From: Pseudomonadota bacterium | GTDB taxonomy: Bacteria > Chloroflexota > UBA6077 > JAJPHF01 | Assembly (NCBI GenBank): GCA_021325365.1 | Contig: JAJPHF010000058.1 | Span: 1 to 64,000, forward strand | Direction of reading: 5' to 3' | DNA length: 64,000 nt | Part shown: piece after piece, positions 8,555-18,093 of the stretch | How positions within the stretch are numbered: position 1 is the stretch's first letter | How the letters are laid out: the number at the start of each line of letters is the position of its first letter | Made by a program: the position numbers and the translations under genes | Notes under the pieces: generated by a model | What the model saw: the letters and a program-made list of their open reading frames with translations, nothing else | Told to the model about the DNA's origin: nothing | The model's database searches: none

Positions 8555-9955
8555 TCACGCGGTCGACGGCGAACTCGGCCGGATGTTCTGGTTGAGATGG
8601 AAGAAGTTCGTCGGATCGTAGCGGTCCTTGACCGCCACCAGCCGGTCGTAGTTCGCGCCGTACGCCGCCCGGATCCGGCCGGCGCCTTCCTGGCCGCCTT
8701 CGAGGTAGTTGACGTACACTGCACCGGCCGCGAACGGCCGGATGGCGTCCCAGAGGTCGCGCGCCCAGCGCACGTTGCGCTCGGCGTCGGCCGGGTCCGT
8801 CCAGCGCGAGATGATCAGCAAGTTGTAGTCCCAGTCGCGGTGGCCGAAGGCGGTCGCGTCCGGGGCCACCCGGCGATAGGCGCCGCCGAACTGCTCTAGC
8901 ACCACTGCCGACAGCGGCGACGGCGTCGCGGCGAACTGCTCGACGAGCCGGTCGATCGCCTCGTCCGGCAGGCCGGCCAGGAACTCGGACTTCCAGTAGT
9001 TCTGAAGGCCGAATGGGAAGCCCTCGTCCAGCAGGGTCTGCATCTGCTCGTAGCGCAGGGGAGCCACCAGATCGGCCATCGGCGCAGTGCGCTCCCGGAG
9101 CGGCCGGAGCTGCGCCTCTCCCTGCTCGATCGGGCCGTTATAGCAGACGATCAGGGCGAGCACCCGCTCGCCCTCGGGCGTGGTCATCAGGGCGGGGAAC
9201 ACCGACGAGGCGTCCGGCGCCGACGCGTTGTAGTCGCGGATGGTGCGCAGGACGTCCGGCGCCCGGTCGAGCGGATAGAGCAGCATGCCACCGAGGACCG
9301 GGCCGACCGGATGGAGGCGGAACTCGAACGAGGTTACCACCCCGAAGTTGCCGCCGCCGCCGCGCAGGCCCCAGAACAGGTCGGCGTGCTCGTCGGCGCT
9401 CGCGGTCACGACGCTGCCGTCTGCGAGGACCACGTCGGCCGAGACCAAGTTGTCGCTGGCCAGGCCGTAGCTGCGGCCCAGCCAGCCGAAGCCGCCGCCG
9501 AGGGTCAGCCCCGCGATCCCGGTCGACGAGACGGCCCCGCCCGTCGAGGCCAGGCCGAACGCCTGGCATTCGCGGTCGAACTCGCGCCAGGTCAGGCCCG
9601 CCTGCGCGCGCACGGTACGAGCGACAGGGTCCACCCGAATCCCCTTCATCAAGCTCAGGTCGATCATCAGGCCGCCGTCGCAGACGGCGTTGCCGGCGAC
9701 GTTATGGCCGCCACCCCGCACGCTGACGACCAGCCCCTGCGCGCGCGCGAAGCGAACCGCCTTGACGACGTCCCCGGGCGCAGTACAGCGGGCGATGAGC
9801 GCCGGGCAGCGGTCGATCATCGCGTTGAAGATCTGGCGGATCGCGTCGTAGCCATCGTCGCCGGGACGGAGCAGCGGCCCACCCAGACTGGCTCCAAGCG
9901 CCTGGATCGTCGCCTCATCAATCGGCGCCGGCTCAGCGGGTAACTCTACCGACAT
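8555..9955 (-). CDS. FAD-dependent oxidoreductase, berberine-bridge-enzyme type
   Basis: A 466-aa protein with the FAD-binding PCMH domain (about 40-210). The RGGGHNVAGNAVCDGG stretch supplies the histidine that usually binds FAD covalently, and TGIAGLTLGGGFGWL is the second FAD loop. A C-terminal BBE segment reads DPTNFFHLNQNI. The cysteine used by bicovalent members is replaced (SSTGIAG), so a single histidyl link is expected. The family oxidises alcohols, sugars or alkaloids with O2. It stands alone, and its substrate cannot be told from context. Confidence 0.85.
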   Translation of the reverse strand: MSVELPAEPAPIDEATIQALGASLGGPLLRPGDDGYDAIRQIFNAMIDRCPALIARCTAPGDVVKAVRFARAQGLVVSVRGGGHNVAGNAVCDGGLMIDLSLMKGIRVDPVARTVRAQAGLTWREFDRECQAFGLASTGGAVSSTGIAGLTLGGGFGWLGRSYGLASDNLVSADVVLADGSVVTASADEHADLFWGLRGGGGNFGVVTSFEFRLHPVGPVLGGMLLYPLDRAPDVLRTIRDYNASAPDASSVFPALMTTPEGERVLALIVCYNGPIEQGEAQLRPLRERTAPMADLVAPLRYEQMQTLLDEGFPFGLQNYWKSEFLAGLPDEAIDRLVEQFAATPSPLSAVVLEQFGGAYRRVAPDATAFGHRDWDYNLLIISRWTDPADAERNVRWARDLWDAIRPFAAGAVYVNYLEGGQEGAGRIRAAYGANYDRLVAVKDRYDPTNFFHLNQNIRPSSPSTA

Positions 9956-10480
9956 GCTGTCATCCTCCGTTCACGCCGCGTAAGCGTTCAGCCTCCCGAA
10001 TCGCTTAGGCCCACCTGCGGCGCCGGGAGCAGCGATGGCGGCGCGGAGCCCCGGAGCACTGCCTGGCCCGCAGCCATCAGGAAGTCCAAGAGCAAGCGTC
10101 CTTGCGATTGGCACGATGCGACCACCCTCAGCAGCCGCTCGACGAACCGACTGCCGGCCTGGCCGACCGATCCGAAGCTCCTCGTCCGCGATACCTCCGG
10201 CGGAGCGACAAGGCCGTCCTGACGTTGCGCCAGTTGTACCGTGCCGCGGGCCTCTTGGCAAGCGCTCAGTCGGGCCATCAAGGGTAGAAAGCGGTCGCCC
10301 CATGCGGCACTCCATCCTAGTCACAGGCCCGTCGAGCGGGCAGCGGCGCACGCTGTGCGCGTACTCTTGTGCTCGCCTCCGCGCTGCCGCTTGCGGTGGC
10401 CGCGCGGGCGTGCTACCGTCCGCCCTGAGAGCGGCCGGGCACGCCGCCCGATCCCCGGCCGGCCGCGAAGGAGAGCGTTC
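9956..10480. other. 525-bp intergenic region without a recognisable gene
   Basis: This lies between the divergently transcribed FAD oxidoreductase and SDR. Several ORFs run through in different frames, but none has family-like sequence or a convincing ribosome binding site. It presumably holds the promoters of both flanking genes; no consensus pair stood out. Confidence 0.4.
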
Positions 10481-11293
10481 ATGCAGCCCACTTCCGCCGA
10501 CGAGCATCCCGGCCTGGGCCCCGGCCGCGGCCGTCTAGAGGGCAAGGTCGCCCTCGTCACCGGCGCCGACAGCGGCATCGGCCGCGCCACGGCCCACCTG
10601 TTCGCGCGCGAGGGCGCCCGCGTCGCCTGCGTCGACTACCGCGAGTCGGGCACGCCGCGCATCGACCGACTGATCCAGCAGGACGGCGGCGAGGCGATCT
10701 ACGTCGCGGCGGACGTGCGCAACCGCGCCGACTGCGACCGCATGGTCGCCGCCGCGCTCGACGCCTTCGGCGACCTCGACATTCTCTTCAACAACGCCGG
10801 GCTGGGCGTTCGGGGCCGCATCGACGAGTTCAGCGACGACGACTGGAACCTCGTCATCGACACGAACCTCCACGGCGTGTACCACGGCTGCCGCGCCGCG
10901 CTGCCACACTTCCTCCAGAAGGGCCGCGGGGTGATCGTGAACACCGCCTCGACGTTCGGCCTGCTGGGCACGGAGCGCTACCCGGCCTACTGCGCCACCA
11001 AGGGCGCGATCGTCCTGCTCACCAAGCAGATGGCGATCGACTACGGTCCCGACATCCGTGTCAACTGCATCTGTCCCGGCGCCACCGATACGCCGCGGAT
11101 GCGCCGCAACATCGCGAACTCCCCCGATCCCGAGGGCTACTACCACCGCGTGAACACCCTGAACCGGTGCATGGGCCGCCTCGCCCGCCCCGAGGAGATC
11201 GCCTACGGCGTGCTGTTCCTGGCGTCGGACGAGGCCTCGTTCGTCACCGGCCACGCGCTCGTAGTGGACGGCGGCCAGACGATCGACGCCTGA
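10481..11293 (+). CDS. SDR family oxidoreductase (classical)
   Basis: A 270-aa classical short-chain dehydrogenase. It has the NAD(P)-binding TGADSGIG loop (about 30-37), NNAG, an active-site serine (NTAS), catalytic YCATK, and a C-terminal GHALVVDGGQTIDA. The start at 10481 is chosen for the GAAGGAGAG site just upstream. Such enzymes interconvert alcohols and ketones; the substrate is unknown. Unlike the two SDRs at 23289 and 48253, all catalytic residues are intact. Confidence 0.88.
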   Translation: MQPTSADEHPGLGPGRGRLEGKVALVTGADSGIGRATAHLFAREGARVACVDYRESGTPRIDRLIQQDGGEAIYVAADVRNRADCDRMVAAALDAFGDLDILFNNAGLGVRGRIDEFSDDDWNLVIDTNLHGVYHGCRAALPHFLQKGRGVIVNTASTFGLLGTERYPAYCATKGAIVLLTKQMAIDYGPDIRVNCICPGATDTPRMRRNIANSPDPEGYYHRVNTLNRCMGRLARPEEIAYGVLFLASDEASFVTGHALVVDGGQTIDA

Positions 11294-11349
11294 GTCGGCG
11301 GCGCGGACTAGAATAGAGCAATGGCTGCTCCGCGCGAGTAGCCTTTACC

Positions 11350-13509
11350 TTGGGCGCCGCTGAGGCCACCGTGCAGATCACGATCAACGAGGACACGAGC
11401 TTCTTCATCACCGACGAGCTGGGCGACGCTCTTCCCGGCAACGAGCAGGGCCTGTACTACGAAGACAGCCGCTTCCTCTCGGTGTACCAGCTGCGGCTGA
11501 ACGGCCGGCGGCTGCGCCTGCTAGCGGCCCGCGCGCTGGAGCACTTCCACGCGGTCCACTTGCTGAGCAACCCGGTGAGCGACACGCTGCAGCCCGACAG
11601 CGTGACGCTGGTGCGCCACCGCCTCGTCGGCCAGGGGCTGCACGAGGACCTGGAGCTGACGAGCCACCTCGACGAGCCCGTGGTGCTGCAGCTCGACCTG
11701 CGCGTCGCCTCCGACTTCTTGCACCTGTTTCAGGTGCGGGGCCATGTCGATCCCGAGGAGAGCCGCGAGCCGCGCCGCCGCTGCGTCGTCCGCCCGGTGG
11801 AGCACGGCTGGGGCATCCACCTGGCTTACCGCGAGGACGAGCCATATCCGGCGACGGAGATCCGCTTCTCGCAGCCGCCCGGCTATCCCGAGCCGGACCT
11901 GGCCCAGTTCCGCGTGACGCTTGGAGCGCGGGGGAGCTGGCACATGTGCGTCGACGTCGTGCCGCTCACGCGCGACAACCAGCCGCGCCGCCCCAGCTAC
12001 AGCTGCCAGCGCCCGCCCGGCACCGAGATTGTCGACGGTCGGCAGCGGCGCCTGCGGGAAGCGATCACCGCCGCCCCGCGCCTGGAGACGGATTATTACC
12101 CCTTGCAAGAAGCCTACGACCGCGCGCTGCGCGACCTGCTGTCGCTGCACTTCAAGGGCGAGGCGCTGGGCAGCGACGAGGTGGTGCTGGCGGCGGGCAT
12201 ACCGTGGTTCATGGCGCTCTTCGGGCGCGACTCGCTGATCACGGCGTACCAGGCGCTGCCCTACTTCCCCAACGTCGCGCCGGGGGTGCTGCGCGCGCTG
12301 GCGCGGCTACAAGGGACGCGGGTGGTGCCCGAGAGCGAGGAGGCGCCGGGGAAGATCCTGCACGAGTACCGCACCGGCGACGTGCCCGCGCCGCGCACCG
12401 TCATCCCGACGTTCCCCTACTACGGTACGATCGACGCGACGCCGCTGTTCCTCATCTTGCTCGCCGCGACCTACCGGCGCTCCGGCGACCGCGACCTGGT
12501 CGTGGAGCTGTGGGAGCATGCCGAGAGCGCGCTGGCCTGGATGGGACAGTACGGCGACCGCGACGGCGACGGCTTCCTGGAATACCTGCGCTCCACCGAC
12601 ACGGGGCTGGTCAACCAGGGCTGGAAGGACTCCTGGGACGCGATCCGCTTCCGGGATGGCCGCATCGCGACGCCGCCGATCGCGCTGTGCGAGGTGCAGG
12701 GGTACGCCTACGCCGCCCACCTGGGAATGGCCGACCTGTACGACGCACTGGGCCAGGAACGGTCGGCGCGCGAGCAACGCCAGCAGGCGGCGGCGCTGGC
12801 GGGACACTTCAACCGGGCCTTCTGGCTGCCGGAGCGCAACTACTACGCGCTGGCGCTCGACGCGACGAAGCGGCCCGTGGATAGCCTGGCGTCGAACGCC
12901 GGGCAGGCGCTGTGGACGGGCATCGTGGCGCCCGAGCAGGCGGCGCGCGTCGCCGACCAGCTGCTTGGCTCCGAGCTGTTCAGCGGCTGGGGCGTGCGGA
13001 CGATGGGGGCGGCGGAGGGGGGATACAGTCCGGTCGGCTACCATACCGGCACGGTCTGGCCGCACGACAACTCGCTGATCGCCGCGGGGCTGGCCCGCTA
13101 CGGCTTTCTGGACCACGCCTGCCAGGTCATCGAGGCGCAGCTCGCCACGGCGGCCGCGCTGCCCGCCTACCGCCTGCCCGAGCTGTTCGCGGGCTACGGC
13201 CGCGCCGAGTACGGCTTCGTCGTCGAGTATCCGGTGGCCTGCGTGCCGCAGGCCTGGGCCGCAGGCGCGATCCTCCTCCACGTGACGACGATGCTGGGGC
13301 TGCGCATCGACGTGCCGGGCCGGCGCGTCACCCTCCAGCCCTGTCTGCCGAGCAAGATCAACCGCCTGCGCCTCTCTGGGGTGCAAGTCGGCACGGACAC
13401 CCTCGACGTGGAGCTGGTGCGCGAGCGCGGACAGGTGCGCAGCCGCGTACACCAGGTGCCCGCCGGCTTCCGCATCGAGGGCGCGCGGCACAGCGGCCTG
13501 TTCCGTTAG
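11350..13509 (+). CDS. Amylo-alpha-1,6-glucosidase / glycogen debranching family protein
   Basis: A 719-aa protein with an N-terminal beta-sandwich domain of the GDE_N_bis type (about 8-210) and a C-terminal (alpha/alpha)6 glucoamylase-like domain (about 240-660) containing GIPWFMALFGRDSL, NQGWKDSWDA and GYHTGTVWPHDNSL. Family members trim alpha-1,6 branches from glycogen or handle related oligosaccharides. The start is uncertain: TTG at 11350 or GTG at 11371, neither with a strong ribosome binding site. It stands alone between an SDR and a sigma factor gene. Confidence 0.87.
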   Translation: MGAAEATVQITINEDTSFFITDELGDALPGNEQGLYYEDSRFLSVYQLRLNGRRLRLLAARALEHFHAVHLLSNPVSDTLQPDSVTLVRHRLVGQGLHEDLELTSHLDEPVVLQLDLRVASDFLHLFQVRGHVDPEESREPRRRCVVRPVEHGWGIHLAYREDEPYPATEIRFSQPPGYPEPDLAQFRVTLGARGSWHMCVDVVPLTRDNQPRRPSYSCQRPPGTEIVDGRQRRLREAITAAPRLETDYYPLQEAYDRALRDLLSLHFKGEALGSDEVVLAAGIPWFMALFGRDSLITAYQALPYFPNVAPGVLRALARLQGTRVVPESEEAPGKILHEYRTGDVPAPRTVIPTFPYYGTIDATPLFLILLAATYRRSGDRDLVVELWEHAESALAWMGQYGDRDGDGFLEYLRSTDTGLVNQGWKDSWDAIRFRDGRIATPPIALCEVQGYAYAAHLGMADLYDALGQERSAREQRQQAAALAGHFNRAFWLPERNYYALALDATKRPVDSLASNAGQALWTGIVAPEQAARVADQLLGSELFSGWGVRTMGAAEGGYSPVGYHTGTVWPHDNSLIAAGLARYGFLDHACQVIEAQLATAAALPAYRLPELFAGYGRAEYGFVVEYPVACVPQAWAAGAILLHVTTMLGLRIDVPGRRVTLQPCLPSKINRLRLSGVQVGTDTLDVELVRERGQVRSRVHQVPAGFRIEGARHSGLFR

Positions 13510-13615
13510 CGCGCGCACCCGCTCCCCGGCTGGGCGTCCGCGTGGCGGTGAAACCCAACGGCCGCCCCGCTCGTGTTGACTAGAGAGCCGCCGAGCGCCG
13601 AGTATTGGGGAGCAC

Positions 13616-14242
13616 GTGATCGCAGCACTCAGCTCGCAGCACGCAGCGCTCGGGGACAGGATGGCGGCGCCAGCAGCGGCGACCGACGAGGCGCTAGCGG
13701 CGCGCTTCCAGCGCGGCGACATGCGCGCCTTCGAGCTGCTCGTCGCGCGGTACCACCGCCCGATCTATCACTTCGCGTACCGGCTGCTGGGCGGGGCGGA
13801 GGACGCCGAGGACGCGACGCAGGACGTGTTCATCCAGGTCTTCGGGGCGTTGCCACGCGCGCGGCTCGACGTGCCGCTGCGGCCCTGGCTCTACCGGATC
13901 GCGCGCAACCGCTGCCTGGACGTGCTGAAGCGCAAGCGCGCGACGAGCTTCTCGGCGCTCGCCGACGACGAGGACGAGGCCGGGGTGGCCGACGTGCCGG
14001 ATAGCGCCCCGCTGCCCGACGAGCTGGCCGAGCGCGCCGACCTGCAGCGCCTGCTGACCGCCGCGATCGACACGCTCGCGCCGGCGTACCGCGAGGTCGT
14101 GGCGCTGCGTTACGCCGGCGACCTGGGCTTCGGCGAGATTGCGATGGTGCTGGGGATGCCCGAAAACTCGGTGAAAACGCGCTTCCAGCGAGCCAAAGCG
14201 GTGCTGCGCGTGGCCCTCCGCGATCTGGCCCGGGAGACGTAG
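13616..14242 (+). CDS. ECF-type RNA polymerase sigma factor
   Basis: A 208-aa sigma-70 family protein. Region 2 contains RYHRPIYHFAYRLLGG and the DAEDATQDVFIQVF motif. Region 4 contains YREVVALRY and a helix-turn-helix (GFGEIAMVLGMPENSVKTR). The GTG at 13616 opens the frame; an in-frame ATG at 13661 with GGGGACAGG upstream may be the real start. It directly precedes a small membrane protein and a DUF5666-like protein, so the three probably form one regulatory unit. Confidence 0.92.
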   Translation: MIAALSSQHAALGDRMAAPAAATDEALAARFQRGDMRAFELLVARYHRPIYHFAYRLLGGAEDAEDATQDVFIQVFGALPRARLDVPLRPWLYRIARNRCLDVLKRKRATSFSALADDEDEAGVADVPDSAPLPDELAERADLQRLLTAAIDTLAPAYREVVALRYAGDLGFGEIAMVLGMPENSVKTRFQRAKAVLRVALRDLARET

Positions 14243-14314
14243 GCCCCCGGCGGAGTGAGGGGCGAGGCGGTGCCCACGGCCATTCGCTGCCGTGAGTAAG
14301 GAGGCCGACAAATC

Positions 14315-14752
14315 ATGCGAGAGCCGACGCGCCCCGACGCGGCGCCGCGGGACGACGTTGAGCGCCTGCTGGCGCGGCTCGACGCGACGCCGCCGCCCGA
14401 CCTGGCCGCCCGCGTGCTGGCCCGCACGACGCGCCGCGCGCGGATGCGCTGGGGCCTGTGGGTGATGCTGGCGGCGCTCGCCGGGCTGTGCGCCGCGGCG
14501 CTGGCGGCCATCAGCGGCTACCTCACCGGCCAGGAGCTGGTGCAATCGGGCGCCTACGCGCTGGTGCTGCTCGCGCTCGAAGACTGGGAGCTGGTGGCCG
14601 ACGCGCCGCAGGACTACCTCCTGCTGCTGGTCGAGACGATCCCCTGGCTGGGCCTGCTCGCGACCACCGCCTGCGTGCTCGCCGCCTACGTGGCCGCGCG
14701 GCTGCTCGCCCGCGCCCCGGGGCTCTTCCCGAGCGCGTCGGAGGCCGCATGA
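14315..14752 (+). CDS. Small membrane protein, possible anti-sigma factor
   Basis: 145 aa. An N-terminal cytoplasmic part of about 45 residues (DVERLLARLDATPPPDLAAR) is followed by two or three hydrophobic segments (about 48-70, 80-90, 105-130). Its position directly downstream of an ECF sigma factor, and the overlap of its stop with the next start (ATGA), suggest a membrane anti-sigma role. No zinc-binding HxxxCxxC motif is present, so this is inference from context. AAGGAGG lies upstream of the ATG. Confidence 0.7.
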   Translation: MREPTRPDAAPRDDVERLLARLDATPPPDLAARVLARTTRRARMRWGLWVMLAALAGLCAAALAAISGYLTGQELVQSGAYALVLLALEDWELVADAPQDYLLLLVETIPWLGLLATTACVLAAYVAARLLARAPGLFPSASEAA

Positions 14753-15297
14753 GCCGGCCGCGACTTGGCCTGTCGGGCGGCACACTGGCGGCCGCTATCG
14801 TCGCGCTCGCCATCGCCGGCGCCGTCGCCGGCACCGCCACGGGGGCGCGCGTGGCCGCGGAGGCCGCGCCGCTAGCCGAGACGGCGCCGCCCGCGGCGGC
14901 CGTGGGGGGGCCGGCGGCGGACCACGCCCTCCCGCCGCAGCGCCACCGGGTGCTGGGGCGCGTGATCGGCACACGGGGAGCGTTTCTCCGCGTGCGCACG
15001 CCGTCCGGCGAGGTCGTGCGGGTCCACGTCCTGCCGCGCGCGGTGATCCGCAAGGCGGGCAAGCCCGCGTCGCTGGATGCCATCCAGCGCGGCGACCGCG
15101 TGCTGGCCGTGGGACGCGTGAACCAGAACGGCGTGCTGCAGGCGGGCGGCGTGGTCGCGCGGCCCGGCCCCACGCCCCCGCCGCCCGCCGGGGAGATGCG
15201 CCCCGACGCCGCCCCGACCGCCTCGGACCTGCCGCCTGACGCCAAAGGCGAGGCGCTCGCCGTCCCGGCGGCGCCGCTAGCGCCCCTGGCCCCCTGA
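14749..15297 (+). CDS. Exported DUF5666-like protein
   Basis: 182 aa. It starts with a hydrophobic signal or anchor (about 8-30, GTLAAAIVALAIAGAVAGTA). A small beta-rich domain (about 65-135, GRVIGTRGAFLRVRTPSGEV ... GDRVLAVGRV) is typical of DUF5666/OB-like repeats. The tail is Pro/Ala-rich. It overlaps the upstream membrane protein by 4 nt and is probably under control of the ECF sigma factor. Function unknown. Confidence 0.7.
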   Translation: MSRPRLGLSGGTLAAAIVALAIAGAVAGTATGARVAAEAAPLAETAPPAAAVGGPAADHALPPQRHRVLGRVIGTRGAFLRVRTPSGEVVRVHVLPRAVIRKAGKPASLDAIQRGDRVLAVGRVNQNGVLQAGGVVARPGPTPPPPAGEMRPDAAPTASDLPPDAKGEALAVPAAPLAPLAP

Positions 15298-15356
15298 CCG
15301 CCCCGGCGTGCGATAATGGCGAGCGGCCGCCCCGCGCGACCGGGAAGGAGACCGCC

Positions 15357-16007
15357 GTGCAGCGCACGCGCAGCGCCCCGCCGCTCACCCCCGACGACGT
15401 GCAGACGGCCGCGGCCGTCTGCCGTGCCGCGCTCACGCCCGCACTCGGGCGCGACTGGGAGACCCGCGCCGGCACACTCGAGTGGTCGTGCCGCCGCACC
15501 GTGGACCACATCGTCGACGCCCAATCAGCGTATGCCGCCCACCTCGCCAGGCGTGCCCGCGAGCGGCTGCCGCGCGTGCGCAGTGGCAACCCCGAGCTAG
15601 CCCCGGCGGAGCTACTCGCGGCGGTGGAGATCGCCGCGGCCATCCTGGCCGACGTGGTGCGGGCGGCGCCGCCCGACGCCCGCGGCTGGCATCCCGCCGG
15701 GCTGGCGGACGGCGAGGGCTTCGTGGGCATGGCCTGCACGGAGATTCTGGTCCACACGGCCGACGTGGCCGAGGGGCTGGAGCAGCCGTTCACGGCGCCC
15801 GCCGACCTGGCCGCGCGCGTCGTCGCCCGCCTCTTCCCCTGGGCGCCCGCCGACGGCGACGCCTGGGCGACGCTGCGCTGGGCCTGCGGGCGGGCGGCGC
15901 TCGGCGACCGCGCGCAGCTGGCCCCCGACTGGTACTGGCAGTGCGCGCCGCTCGCCGAGTGGGACGGGACGATCCGCAAGCGCACGATGCCACCCGGCTG
16001 GCGCTGA
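15357..16007 (+). CDS. Maleylpyruvate isomerase N-terminal / DinB-like domain protein
   Basis: A 216-aa four-helix-bundle protein of the mycothiol-dependent maleylpyruvate isomerase/DinB type. The helix ETRAGTLEWSCRRTVDHIVD and the later TEILVHTADVAEGL carry histidines expected to bind a metal. GTG start at 15357 after GGGAAGGAG. Members of the superfamily are thiol-dependent metalloenzymes. Whether mycothiol or bacillithiol is made by this organism is not visible here. Confidence 0.75.
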   Translation: MQRTRSAPPLTPDDVQTAAAVCRAALTPALGRDWETRAGTLEWSCRRTVDHIVDAQSAYAAHLARRARERLPRVRSGNPELAPAELLAAVEIAAAILADVVRAAPPDARGWHPAGLADGEGFVGMACTEILVHTADVAEGLEQPFTAPADLAARVVARLFPWAPADGDAWATLRWACGRAALGDRAQLAPDWYWQCAPLAEWDGTIRKRTMPPGWR

Positions 16008-16097
16008 GCGGCCCGGGCGCCAGGCGCGAGAGGTGCCGGCCGCGGCCGATTCCGGTACACTCCCTGGACAGCTGTCGCACGAGAAGGGAGGCCCACC

Positions 16098-17078
16098 ATG
16101 TGGAATGGCATCAAAGTCATCGACGTCCACGGGCACATGTCCACCCCGCCCGACTTCCGCGGCCACATCGCGGGTAGCGTCGCCCTGAACACACCGACCA
16201 AGCTGAACCTCTCCGACGAGCGGCTGGAGCCGGCGCTGCAGAACCACCTGAAGGTGATGGACGAGCGCAACATCGACGTGCAGCTCATCGGCCCCCGGCC
16301 GGTGGCCATGTGGCACTGGATGCGGCCGTTCCTACAGGAGAACTGGTCGCGCATCACCAACGACGTCATCGCCCAGTCGGTCAGGCTCCACCCGGACCGC
16401 TTCGTCGGCATGGCGCAGCTTCCCCAGAGCCCCTATGACGAGGACACGAAGCACTGCGCGGCGGAGCTGGAGCGCTGCGTGAAGGAGCTGGGCTTCGTTG
16501 GCGGCTACCTGAACCCCGACCCGGGCGGCGAGAAGAAGGTGCCCGGCGTGAACGACGAGTACTGGTATCCGCTATACGAGAAGGCCCAGGCGCTGAACGC
16601 CGTGCTGATGGTCCACCCCTCGGCCAGCTACGACCGGCGCCTGGAAGTCATCCCGCACAACTACCAGATCAACAACGTGACCGAAGAGTTCATCGCGATG
16701 ATGCTCTACCAGCACACGCGGGTGTTCGACGACTTCCCGCGGCTGAAGGTCGTCATCTGCCACTGCGGCGGCGCGCTGCAGCGGTTCATCCCCACCGACC
16801 ACCACATCGGGCACATCCGCAACGACAACCTGTTCTTCGACACCTGCGCCTACGACGACGACTTCCTGACCGCCGCCATCCGCCAGAAGGGCGTGGACCA
16901 GATGCTGTTCGGCACCGAGGCGCCGGGCTCGGGCGGGGCGAAGCGACCCGACACGGGCCGGCCGTCGGACGACGTGGTGCCCGTGATCGACAGCCTGCCG
17001 ATCCTGAGCTACGAGGACAAGGTCAAGATCTTCAACACCAACCCCAAGAAGGTCTTCTCCCTCCTCAAGGTGGAGTAG
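16098..17078 (+). CDS. Amidohydrolase family protein (ACMSD-like metal-dependent decarboxylase)
   Basis: A 326-aa TIM-barrel amidohydrolase-2 protein. It has the N-terminal metal site DVHGHM, a mid-protein histidine in MVHPSASYDRR, HCGGALQRF and the late acidic residue in LFGTEAPGSGG. This layout matches the ACMSD / gamma-resorcylate decarboxylase group, which decarboxylate or hydrolyse aromatic and related acids with Zn or Mn. GAGAAGGGAGG precedes the ATG, and a TACACT -10-like box lies at 16056-16061. A strong hairpin follows the gene. It is one of five intact paralogous amidohydrolases in the window. Confidence 0.88.
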   Translation: MWNGIKVIDVHGHMSTPPDFRGHIAGSVALNTPTKLNLSDERLEPALQNHLKVMDERNIDVQLIGPRPVAMWHWMRPFLQENWSRITNDVIAQSVRLHPDRFVGMAQLPQSPYDEDTKHCAAELERCVKELGFVGGYLNPDPGGEKKVPGVNDEYWYPLYEKAQALNAVLMVHPSASYDRRLEVIPHNYQINNVTEEFIAMMLYQHTRVFDDFPRLKVVICHCGGALQRFIPTDHHIGHIRNDNLFFDTCAYDDDFLTAAIRQKGVDQMLFGTEAPGSGGAKRPDTGRPSDDVVPVIDSLPILSYEDKVKIFNTNPKKVFSLLKVE

Positions 17079-17122
17079 CGCCGGCGCCGGCCGTGGGGAC
17101 GCCGTACCCCACGAGGCCGTCC

Positions 17123-17172
17123 GTCGGGCGGCTCCGCCCTGCCTCTCGGGGGCCAGGGCGGAGCCGCCCGAC
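17123..17172 (+). terminator. 18-bp hairpin downstream of the amidohydrolase
   Basis: GTCGGGCGGCTCCGCCCT pairs perfectly with its reverse complement at 17155-17172 across a 14-nt loop, 44 bp after the stop codon. No T-run follows, so this is either a GC-type terminator or a REP-like element. Confidence 0.5.
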
Positions 17173-17350
17173 GTTGGCACCCAACTTGCAGCAGCCGACG
17201 ATTGGCTCACGCTGCCGCCCGGCGCGTGCGGGCGCCGCCCGCAGGCGCGGACGCGCGCGGGGTGGCGGGGCCGCAGAGTAAACGTGCCTGCCTGGATCGG
17301 GCAGGCGAGGGCCCGCCCGCGGACGGAGCGGGCCCGGGAGGAGACGGAGG

Positions 17351-17833
17351 ATGACGTTCCGCATTGACCGTTTCGCCCGTCGGGTGGCGCTGCCGCTGGT
17401 CGCGCTGGCGCTGCTCGTCGGGCCACTCGCCGTCGCGTTCCCCGGGGCGGCGCTGGCCCAGAACACGGCCCAGGACGACTACAACAACGCGCGCAACATG
17501 CTGCAGCAGAGCGACTACACGGGCGCGGTCCAGGGGTTCACGGCGGCCATCAACGCCGATCCGTCGCTGGCCGAGGCCTACGTGGGCCGCGCCACCGCGT
17601 ACATGTATCAGGGGAACCTGGACGCCGCGCTGCAAGACTACAACCAGGCGCTGCAGCTCCAGCCGAACCTGCCGGAGGCGCTGTACAACCGCGGCGTGGT
17701 GCTGGCGCAAAGGGGCGACTCGCAGGGTGCGATCAGCGACCTGCAGCGCGCGGCGGAGCTGTTCCGCGACCGCGGCGACCAGCAGACCGCCGACCTAGTG
17801 TCGAACGCGATCAACACCCTTCAGCAGGAGTAG
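17351..17833 (+). CDS. Exported tetratricopeptide-repeat protein
   Basis: 160 aa. A signal peptide (about 1-37, hydrophobic core LPLVALALLVGPLAVAF, cleavage near ALAQN) is followed by three TPR units (about 40-145; YVGRATAYMYQGNLDAALQD and the next unit are typical). A strong GGAGGAGACGGAGG precedes the ATG. TPR proteins act as protein-protein scaffolds; here the protein would be outside the cytoplasmic membrane. No partner is evident. Confidence 0.82.
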   Translation: MTFRIDRFARRVALPLVALALLVGPLAVAFPGAALAQNTAQDDYNNARNMLQQSDYTGAVQGFTAAINADPSLAEAYVGRATAYMYQGNLDAALQDYNQALQLQPNLPEALYNRGVVLAQRGDSQGAISDLQRAAELFRDRGDQQTADLVSNAINTLQQE

Positions 17834-18093
17834 ACGCCCGGCACAGCCGGGCACGCGGGGCGCGGGCGCCTCTCGCCCGCGCCCGACCACCCGCGCCGAG
17901 CCCGCGCCGGGGCGCGCAGCCGCCCGCCCGGCCCGGGCTCGGCGTGTGTCTGCCGCGTTCGCGGGCAGCACATCGCGCCGGGGCGCCAGCCGAGCGCCGG
18001 GGCCACGTGGCAAGCAATTTGCATAAGGCAATCGAGTGAGAGCATTGCCGGCGCCAGAGTCGCCGCGCCACACCGCTTGCTCGGGAGCCTGTC

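Noticed and set aside
12307..13722. Antisense ORF of 471 aa over the debranching enzyme gene
   Set aside because: Stop codons are rare in all frames at this GC content. The composition is typical of an antisense shadow and the sense strand has family motifs.
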